Assembly: GCA_903900335.1 (NCBI GenBank)
Contig: CAIUMP010000017.1
Span: 62,001 to 126,000, forward strand
DNA from: an uncultured Ignavibacteriota bacterium
GTDB taxonomy: Bacteria > Bacteroidota > Ignavibacteria > Palsa-1295
Reading direction: 5' to 3'
DNA: 64,000 nucleotides
Position numbers and translations under genes: made by a program. Positions 1-6,511 of this stretch are shown here, one piece after another (positions within the stretch are counted from its first letter, which is position 1; the number at the start of each line of letters is the position of its first letter). The notes under the pieces are model-generated. The model was not told the DNA's origin. It saw nothing but the letters and a program-made list of their open reading frames with translations, and ran no database searches.

Positions 1-317
1 ATTCAGTGGTTACGACGGATTCGGCGTACCACCGTGGACTATTTGGTGTTGAAGAGCCCATTCATGGCATCCCAGTGGATTTACATACGCTGGACATAGT
101 GATCGTACCACTCGCCGCCTTTGATCGCAAAGGGACCCGGCTTGGGTATGGCAAAGGTTTCTACGACCGATTTCTCAGCGCGTTACCGAGGACGATTCCT
201 CGGATAGGGCTTGCTTTTGCAATTCAAGAAACAGCAGAGATACCGCAGCTGACGCACGATGAGCCACTCAATCTTGTTATTACAGAAGATGAAGTCATTT
301 ACTGTGGATCATCTTAG
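1..317 (+). CDS. 5-formyltetrahydrofolate cyclo-ligase, 3' part
   Basis: This is the C-terminal part (about 104 residues) of a 5-formyl-THF cyclo-ligase, a cytosolic folate enzyme that converts 5-formyl-THF to 5,10-methenyl-THF using ATP. The reading frame is open to the left edge, so the N-terminal half of a family that is usually about 190 residues lies outside the window. A GTG at 6 is just an internal codon. The recognisable signature is GYGKGFYDRFL near residues 47-57 of the fragment, preceded by IVPLAAFDRKGTRLG, which is the conserved nucleotide/folate-site segment of the family. It ends in LVITEDEVIY. A 53-base gap separates it from the next gene on the same strand. Confidence 0.92.
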   Translation, partial: SVVTTDSAYHRGLFGVEEPIHGIPVDLHTLDIVIVPLAAFDRKGTRLGYGKGFYDRFLSALPRTIPRIGLAFAIQETAEIPQLTHDEPLNLVITEDEVIYCGSS

Positions 318-370
318 ATCTCTGCTATACAAAATAATACTCATTAATCACTCCGCTTGGTAGATCGACC

Positions 371-1657
371 GTGCTATCTCTCTATCGACCTCAAAATCAC
401 AGGGCTATTGCCGGCGTGGCACTCGGATTAGCAGAGTTCTATGAGGTTCCGGTCGTCGTAATTCGCCTTCTTTTCGTCACTGCATTTCTTGCGACACCAC
501 TTGCCTTATTAACGTACTTACTACTTGCCATATCAATCCAAGGCGAGGAGGCCATCGCTTCCGAGTTGAGTATGGCATACATTGGAAGTGCCTCCTCCAG
601 GTATGTCAGATTCGAGGCGTTCACGGAGTTGCTTCGACAGCGTCTCCGAGCAAGGGATGGAATACAGGCGGTAATCCATAAAGCGATCGCAATTCTACTA
701 GTGTTCTTCGGATTGGCGCTCGAACTACCGAAACTTGGTATCGCTGCTTATGCTTCCCCACACCTGCTTTCCTCTTCGCTACTGGAGCCAATCTCCCGTT
801 TTGGGACCGGCCTTTTCTATCTCACTGCTGGCGTTGCAGTGATCCTAATTCGACAACGTGTTTCTACTCGGGTGATCTACAAGGTCCCGATTGTATCACA
901 TTTTACCCCGGCACCAGCACCGGCGCGATTGATCGGAGGAATTGCTGCGGGTCTCTCCCGAATGCTTGAAGTGGATGTGGCCTTCTTACGGGTCTGCTTC
1001 ATCCTTCTCAATATCTTTACTTGTGGAATTTTCGGAATTGCTTATCTACTGGCTCTTCTCTTCATGAACCGCTCAGCTCGATTGCGGGAGGAGCCCAAAA
1101 TAATTCGCCGAGAGGCGGACGCCTACGATCGTCCAATGACTTCAAGAACCGCGCGATCCCGTGCGATCCTTGTAATTGGATGGCTGCTTTTGCTGCTTTC
1201 GGGTATGAGTTTGGCGAGCGAGTTAGGTGTTGTCTATCTGACTGAATCATTTATTGGTGGGCTGGCACTGGCATCGATAGGCTTTCTCATTTCGCTCGTT
1301 GGAGTGCGGGCGCAGACCAAGTATTCAGCAGTACTGATCCTCTCTGGTGTTGATTGCTTCCTGTTTGGAATTGGCGATCTTTGCCGGAGAGTGTTTCATG
1401 TTCAACTCTCCTCGGTTGAGCGAACCGAGGTGCTGTGCGTGATGGGATTTGTCAGTTTAGTATATTACAGTGTCGTTGTTTTGGGTGGAATTCCCAAAGT
1501 AGTGGGCATTCTATTCGGTGCCGCATGCCTTGGATCAGCGTTCCTCATGATCGGCGGAGTTGTGCCGGCGCAATACCTTGCTGCGCTCAATCAATTTTAC
1601 GAATTCTTCTACCCGATGATCTTTTTCGGATTTGGTGTTTGGATCTTAATGGACTAA
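371..1657 (+). CDS. Membrane protein with two PspC domains
   Basis: A 428-residue polytopic membrane protein. A PspC domain occupies about residues 5-57 (basic YRPQNHRAIAGVALGLAEF followed by a transmembrane hairpin). A second one is at about 185-233 (ARLIGGIAAGLSRMLEVDV, then two hydrophobic stretches). Between and after them lie further hydrophobic helices, roughly nine in total. PspC proteins act in envelope-stress signalling or membrane toxin-antitoxin-like roles in other bacteria. A two-PspC arrangement with a long polytopic tail is less usual, and its role is unknown here. The start is a GTG at 371 with no clear ribosome-binding site; it is chosen because the PspC motif begins at once. 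The 3' end overlaps the convergent nitrilase gene by 12 bases. Confidence 0.8.
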   Translation: MLSLYRPQNHRAIAGVALGLAEFYEVPVVVIRLLFVTAFLATPLALLTYLLLAISIQGEEAIASELSMAYIGSASSRYVRFEAFTELLRQRLRARDGIQAVIHKAIAILLVFFGLALELPKLGIAAYASPHLLSSSLLEPISRFGTGLFYLTAGVAVILIRQRVSTRVIYKVPIVSHFTPAPAPARLIGGIAAGLSRMLEVDVAFLRVCFILLNIFTCGIFGIAYLLALLFMNRSARLREEPKIIRREADAYDRPMTSRTARSRAILVIGWLLLLLSGMSLASELGVVYLTESFIGGLALASIGFLISLVGVRAQTKYSAVLILSGVDCFLFGIGDLCRRVFHVQLSSVERTEVLCVMGFVSLVYYSVVVLGGIPKVVGILFGAACLGSAFLMIGGVVPAQYLAALNQFYEFFYPMIFFGFGVWILMD

Positions 1658-2485
1658 TGAACGAAGTCCATCCTCCCCAGCGGAGGAGTAGCACTCCGGC
1701 CGTCTATCGGAGAAGACATCGTTGAACTGGTTTATGCGTTTGTCCCGTGTCTTAGCAAGGTCAAAATCTGCGATGATCGTCTCCGTTTCCTCAGCAGACG
1801 CCTTCCTAAGAATCTCGCCACTGTAGCTGATCAGAGCACTCTCGCCGCGAAAGGTCAAAGCCTCTCCACCGTTTACCTCCGAACCAGTTCGATCGCAAAA
1901 TGCAACCACCACTTTGTTCTCGAATGCACGCGTCTGAAGCGTAGCATGAAGCATACCTGTAGTAGTGACGATATTTGATGGTATGGCTATCAACTCTGCT
2001 CCTTGCAGCGCTAGAGATCGTGCTGCTTCAGGGAAACGCCAATCGTAACAGATCAGCATGCCAGTCATAACTTCGCCACTCCGTGTTAGCAGTTCGAATA
2101 CAGGAAATCCCAAATCTCCACTCTCAAAGACGCAGGTTTCAAAATAGAATCGATGTACTTTCCTGTAATGGCCAACGAGTTTGCCACCAGAGTCAAATGC
2201 GATTGCCGAGTTATAATACAAATCGCCTGACCGTTCGAGGAATCCGATGATTATTGCCTTAGACTCTGCTTTAGCAACCGCGGCTATTGCGTGGCATAGC
2301 TCTCCGTCTAGGCGTTGTGCCACTGGCGAGAGCTCGGATATTGTCTTAAAAAAGTAACCTGTCAGAGCTAGCTCGGGGAAAACACAGATATCAGCTTCCG
2401 CGGCATGAACCAGGGTTCGTACGGACTCAAAATTGCGAACAATGTTCCCATTTATAGGTGCGAACTGGCAGCATGCGATCTTCAT
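1646..2485 (-). CDS. Carbon-nitrogen hydrolase (nitrilase superfamily amidohydrolase)
   Basis: A 279-residue cytosolic nitrilase-superfamily enzyme that hydrolyses an amide or C-N bond; the substrate cannot be read from sequence. The Glu-Lys-Cys triad is visible: Glu38 in VFPELALTGYF, Lys109 in HYRKVHRFY and Cys146 in MLICYDWRFPEAAR. The length is normal for the single-domain branch (omega-amidase or predicted amidohydrolase type). It is the last gene of a leftward run, starting 20 bases after the stop of the DNA methyltransferase, so it is probably cotranscribed with it. The ATG at 2485 fits the conserved KIACCQFAP start of the fold. The stop codon lies inside the end of the convergent PspC gene. 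Confidence 0.88.
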   Translation of the reverse strand: MKIACCQFAPINGNIVRNFESVRTLVHAAEADICVFPELALTGYFFKTISELSPVAQRLDGELCHAIAAVAKAESKAIIIGFLERSGDLYYNSAIAFDSGGKLVGHYRKVHRFYFETCVFESGDLGFPVFELLTRSGEVMTGMLICYDWRFPEAARSLALQGAELIAIPSNIVTTTGMLHATLQTRAFENKVVVAFCDRTGSEVNGGEALTFRGESALISYSGEILRKASAEETETIIADFDLAKTRDKRINQFNDVFSDRRPECYSSAGEDGLRSLVH

Positions 2486-2505
2486 GTTTGATATTTAGAT
2501 TCAGG

Positions 2506-3357
2506 TTATTCTACACTTCCAAGCCGCTTCATTCCGAACCGCACATACTGCGGGTTCATCTCGATACCAACATACTCCCTTTGAAGCTTTTTCGCAACGA
2601 CCGACACAGTACCGGAGCCACTAAAGAGGTCAAGAACTCTATCCCCTGGATTCGACGAGGCAAGAATGATACGTTCGGCGAGAGCCTCCGGCTTCTGCGT
2701 GGGATGAGGCGTATTCTCTTGCATGGACCAGAATGGCACCGTCAGATCGATCCAGATATTGGAAGGATGAGTCATGCGGAAAGGCTGCCCAACCTGATCA
2801 ACCTGCCAGTCCTTTGGAATCCCATTCTCTCGATACGGGGCTATTACCTTCTTCTTCAGCTTTACTTGAGTGAGATTAAATGTATAGTTTTGAGAGTCAT
2901 TCACCGCGAACCAAATATCTTCCATATTCATCTTCCAATTCCGCTTCGCGCCACGACCTTTGTCGCGCTTCCAAGTGATTCTATTAACAATTCTCATTCC
3001 CGATTGTCGAAGTGCGCTCTGAAACAGACCGGAGTACTCCCATCCACAGGAGATGTAGAATGAAGCCGAGGATTTTGAGATGCGGGGTAAAAGAGCGATC
3101 CATGATTGTACCCACGTTGAATATTCAGCTTCTGATCGGCTGTCGCTGGAATTACCGAAGTCGACGCCGTAATTGTACGGGGGATCAGCGACGATCAGAT
3201 CGAAGTAGCCGTTTGGCAAGACGTTCAGAGCCTGTTCGATCTCACCAAGGTAAATGCCAGACGGGATTTCTGTAACTGGTCGCTCGGGCAAGGAGAGAAG
3301 GATGGTCGTTTCATCATCATCCGTTAGTTGTAGGGTTTTGTTGCGCACAGATCTCAT
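2506..3357 (-). CDS. Solitary beta-class DNA methyltransferase (N6-adenine or N4-cytosine)
   Basis: A 283-residue DNA amino-methyltransferase. The catalytic motif IV, DPPYNYG, comes first (residues 58-64). The SAM-binding motif I, DLFSGSGT, comes near the C-terminus (about 243-250), followed by GIEMNP. HPTQKPEALAERII lies between them. This permuted order defines the beta class, and DPPY favours adenine-N6. No restriction endonuclase or specificity subunit is nearby, so it looks like an orphan methyltransferase that could act in epigenetic control rather than restriction; that role is inference. I chose the ATG at 3357 over an upstream TTG at 3372: it leaves 4 bases after the stop of the upstream outer-membrane gene, where the TTG would overlap it by 11. 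Confidence 0.9.
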   Translation of the reverse strand: MRSVRNKTLQLTDDDETTILLSLPERPVTEIPSGIYLGEIEQALNVLPNGYFDLIVADPPYNYGVDFGNSSDSRSEAEYSTWVQSWIALLPRISKSSASFYISCGWEYSGLFQSALRQSGMRIVNRITWKRDKGRGAKRNWKMNMEDIWFAVNDSQNYTFNLTQVKLKKKVIAPYRENGIPKDWQVDQVGQPFRMTHPSNIWIDLTVPFWSMQENTPHPTQKPEALAERIILASSNPGDRVLDLFSGSGTVSVVAKKLQREYVGIEMNPQYVRFGMKRLGSVE

Positions 3358-3361
3358 CTTA

Positions 3362-5455
3362 TCAAAAACCAAGTGTTGCGGTTAGACCTACCACCGTTGC
3401 CTGATAACTGTAGAGCGATTGCGATGCACTGACGGAGGCAATTTCAACTTTGGCCTCCGTTGTTAGGCTATTGAAGACCCCAGCTATTCGATATTCAAAT
3501 GGAAAGAGTCTCGAAAGCGAGGCGTTAACGAACCATCCTGTTTCCGTTCGGCCTTCGCCGCCTGGCAACGGGTTGCCTTTCGGTCCCACGGCGCTGCCAT
3601 AGCTACGCTGTTCATAAGAGCAATCAACTCCAAAGTCTAGATCCCAAGGCAGTCGTGCGTTGGAAAATACGGAATACCGTGAGAGGTCATAGGTGTATTC
3701 ATCGTCAGCGACTTGCACCGCCGCTCTGACCGCTCGACCTTTCTTTCCAACAGTCTGTACTTGTGCCGTTGTCACATACGCTCTGAGATTTGGATTGTGA
3801 TTGCTGGCTAGCAGGCATCCGACCACCCACCGTTCTCCGACAAACTGGGAGAGTCCAATGCCATACGAGAATTGTGTAAATTTTGATGCAGCCGCTTTTG
3901 TGACCGAGGAGTCCTTCGTTTTATGAAACACGTGGCCTTTGGCGCCTATCGAATCATACTGAACAACCTGGCTCGTAGTTACTTGAAGCGGATTGAGATA
4001 CTCTCGAAATCCAATCGAAGCATCGCAAAACAATACGGTAGTTCTTCCCAATGCGATCCGGGGTGTCATCCCAAATCGGTGCTCGGAACTTGAATAGACG
4101 CTATCAAAGGGGTAGGCTGACTTTGTGAAGTCATAACTTCCTCGAAGGCTCGCTACACCGCTAAAATAACTCTCGATCGCCGCTCCAAGAGCGAGTGATC
4201 GGTAATCATTCGGACTACCTTCAAAAACTCCGCCGAAGAGGTTGCTGTCTGCCGTCGAAAAATTTGTCGCGGCATGTGAAGACCAGGAAATTGGCAATGT
4301 GAGGAGAGTCGCCAACGTGGTAGAATTCGAATCTTCAAGGTCCTCGAGGATCGACACCTCACCAGCGCCGAAGTCTCGAAGATCAGTCCCAGACTGTACC
4401 GAGGTGATGATCGGGGCGAGGGATTCCTCTTTCGACGGCTTCGCTACTTTTACCACTTGATGCGGTTGTGCTGGGCTTGGAGGCAGGTTCGGAGCAACCG
4501 GATTATCCGCGAGGATCGGACCAGCAGCGGAATGCGCCGGCGTATCCGCTGTTGCAAGATAGTCAGATTCGGGCCTGGCTGAAGTTAGAGCCTTCATGGC
4601 GGTATCCAAGAGGGAAGCATTAACCAAGGTCGATCGCAGGACCGGACTCAACGCACGAAACGGGGCCTGAAGCTTTTTCAATTCAGGAAGAATGATCTCG
4701 GCTACACTCTGACTGTAACCTGTGCTGTCGAGGAGATCAGCGGTCGTCGACAAGACATCGGAAATTGAATCCCGAAGATCTTCCAACTCTTGAATCCGTT
4801 TCTTTGAAAGCCCCTTCGTTGAAATCTCCGAAGAGTCCAACTGACCACTCAGAGTATAGAGAGCACCAACGGCTATTTCGACCAGCGAGTCGTCAACGTC
4901 TTGCGACGATGCTGTGACTACTCGAGGCGAGACGTGCCGTTCGGTGACGCGCCGTTCGGTATAGCCAAACTCGATCTGTGGTGGTTTGGCTGCGCTCGAC
5001 GCATCAAAGTCAGACATCCTATCATAGATCGGGAAGAGATGGTAGGACCCATACCGTGACTCTCGAAAATTGCTGCCTCCTCCATGCATCGCTTCGCCGG
5101 CCTCTTCGGCTATCGCCTCCAGATTCGATAGATACAAGCTCCCAGTTGCACCAACTGTGGTCAAATTGTAACTCAGCGGCGAATTCTTTGTGTAGATATT
5201 TGGGGAGTACCCGCCTGCAAAGGTCACTTTCGATGCCCCGCTCAGTTGCCAGCCGTAGCTCAATTCAAAGGCCGGAAGCAACGTGTTATCAGGGGCCGTT
5301 GTATCCAATTTCTGAACGTTATTCGTCGTCTCTCCCCCAAATCCGATCGTGCCCCCAAACTGCGCCTCTGCCAACGTTGGTAGCAGGAGCAGCAGAAGGA
5401 TAGCAGCGAACAGGATCCGGATGATGCCTTTGGCAGCTCTCTTCTGTCTTAACAT
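3362..5455 (-). CDS. Unrecognised outer-membrane protein with C-terminal beta-barrel character
   Basis: A 697-residue exported protein of no family I recognise. The ATG at 5455 gives a clean signal peptide (MLRQKRAAKGII, hydrophobic core, LAEAQ); an in-frame TTG 18 bases upstream is less likely. After a beta-like first section there is a helical stretch (about residues 195-300, containing KKRIQELEDLRD), then a Pro/Ser/Thr-rich linker. A long C-terminal half has alternating aromatic and polar strands and ends in a terminal Phe (TATLGF), as in outer-membrane barrels. It sits between a lipid-kinase-like gene (29-base gap) and a DNA methyltransferase (4-base gap). An envelope role is inferred; the function is unknown. 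Confidence 0.6.
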   Translation of the reverse strand: MLRQKRAAKGIIRILFAAILLLLLLPTLAEAQFGGTIGFGGETTNNVQKLDTTAPDNTLLPAFELSYGWQLSGASKVTFAGGYSPNIYTKNSPLSYNLTTVGATGSLYLSNLEAIAEEAGEAMHGGGSNFRESRYGSYHLFPIYDRMSDFDASSAAKPPQIEFGYTERRVTERHVSPRVVTASSQDVDDSLVEIAVGALYTLSGQLDSSEISTKGLSKKRIQELEDLRDSISDVLSTTADLLDSTGYSQSVAEIILPELKKLQAPFRALSPVLRSTLVNASLLDTAMKALTSARPESDYLATADTPAHSAAGPILADNPVAPNLPPSPAQPHQVVKVAKPSKEESLAPIITSVQSGTDLRDFGAGEVSILEDLEDSNSTTLATLLTLPISWSSHAATNFSTADSNLFGGVFEGSPNDYRSLALGAAIESYFSGVASLRGSYDFTKSAYPFDSVYSSSEHRFGMTPRIALGRTTVLFCDASIGFREYLNPLQVTTSQVVQYDSIGAKGHVFHKTKDSSVTKAAASKFTQFSYGIGLSQFVGERWVVGCLLASNHNPNLRAYVTTAQVQTVGKKGRAVRAAVQVADDEYTYDLSRYSVFSNARLPWDLDFGVDCSYEQRSYGSAVGPKGNPLPGGEGRTETGWFVNASLSRLFPFEYRIAGVFNSLTTEAKVEIASVSASQSLYSYQATVVGLTATLGF

Positions 5456-5484
5456 TACTCGATAAGAACTCAATTCTCGCGTCG

Positions 5485-6246
5485 CTAAGAATATTGAATC
5501 ATCCTCTCGTACAGCCCACCATACTGTGCCGGGTCAAGCAGCATCAAAACCCAGTAGAGCCCCCACGAAACAAGCCCGACCGAGACGGGAATCGAGAAAT
5601 TGTCATCTAGGTGAAGCGTCACGCTCCACGCCTCCGCTATGCCACCGACGACTGCGGCGAAGCCTGCGATGAAATACTCGACCGGAATCGGCCCAGCCTT
5701 TGGAGTGAGTAGAATGACTACCCATGCGCTTACTATAAAGGCAAGCGTCCCTTCCAGACTTTTATCCAGAAACTTGTGCTTTCCGAACGCCCTGCCAACC
5801 AAGGCACTCGAGGCATCAGAAACGATAAGGATCGAAAAGGCGGTAATGGTGATCAGCTTCGGGAAAACTACAACACAGAGCAGCGCACTGATAAGGACAT
5901 AGGACGCCCCACTCAAGAATCCGCTATGCCGCTCATGAGGTCGCAGTATTCGATCGAAGACCTTGCTGACTATCCGGCGGATGAAGGGAATATTGTGACG
6001 ACCAAGATCAATACCGATGGAGAAGAGGGTCAACGGGATCAGCGCCGCGAGTACCACGTTGCGACTCGCATAGAAGTATAGCACGGGAATTGACAGCGAC
6101 CCGAGGTGGATCGCCTTCCTAAAGATCTCGCTGGAAAAGCTGATCTGTGCGTCTTCGGCCTCCGATGCTCCGCGCGCCCCACTCGTTTCGTGACCCTCAG
6201 CAATCGGTTGGACCTTCCTCTTCTCTTCAGCGACTGGTAATGCCAT
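5485..6246 (-). CDS. Dolichol/phytol kinase-like (SEC59 family) membrane protein
   Basis: A 253-residue polytopic membrane protein of the CTP-dependent polyprenol/phytol/diacylglycerol kinase-like family. Conserved family blocks are visible: RKAIHLGS at 43-50 after a charged 40-residue N-terminus, SDASSALVGRAFGKHK at 143-158, KSLEGT at 162-167 and DDNFSIPV at 214-221. About six hydrophobic helices fill the rest. The known family phosphorylates a lipid alcohol on the cytoplasmic face; phytol, farnesol or diacylglycerol cannot be distinguished here. It is the first gene of the leftward run with the outer-membrane protein, methyltransferase and nitrilase-like enzyme, so a promoter should lie in 6247-6390. 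Confidence 0.8.
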   Translation of the reverse strand: MALPVAEEKRKVQPIAEGHETSGARGASEAEDAQISFSSEIFRKAIHLGSLSIPVLYFYASRNVVLAALIPLTLFSIGIDLGRHNIPFIRRIVSKVFDRILRPHERHSGFLSGASYVLISALLCVVVFPKLITITAFSILIVSDASSALVGRAFGKHKFLDKSLEGTLAFIVSAWVVILLTPKAGPIPVEYFIAGFAAVVGGIAEAWSVTLHLDDNFSIPVSVGLVSWGLYWVLMLLDPAQYGGLYERMIQYS

Positions 6247-6394
6247 GCGTAATGTTCTGGGTATGCTACGTCGTGCCTGTTCAACTATCGTGCCCTAACG
6301 GAATATCCCCAGTGCTAACTCTTTCGAGGCGGAATTCATTCTAACCACCGACCCGTTCCTGACCACACGTACGCTAAAAATGGGGTTCCACGGA

Positions 6395-6440
6395 GAAGTC
6401 TCCGTAGCCGCCGGCCAATGGCCGCTGCTGCGGAGACTTC
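6395..6440 (-). terminator. Hairpin, candidate terminator of the four-repeat protein gene
   Basis: Perfect 10-base arms GAAGTCTCCG (6395-6404) and CGGAGACTTC (6431-6440) enclose an inner CGGCC-AAT-GGCCG stem with an internal loop. On the minus strand, about 12 bases beyond the hairpin, there is a run of five T. It lies 72 bases downstream of the stop of the minus-strand gene ending at 6512. Confidence 0.6.
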
Positions 6441-6511
6441 AAACATGGATCAGCTTTTCTCGCCTGGGATGATTCGGCCCAGAACCGTTCATCCTCTCCA
6501 GACCCGCCGGC

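Noticed and set aside
2506-3357. Restriction-modification system
   Set aside because: No endonuclase or specificity gene lies within several kilobases; neighbours are a nitrilase-like enzyme and an outer-membrane protein.
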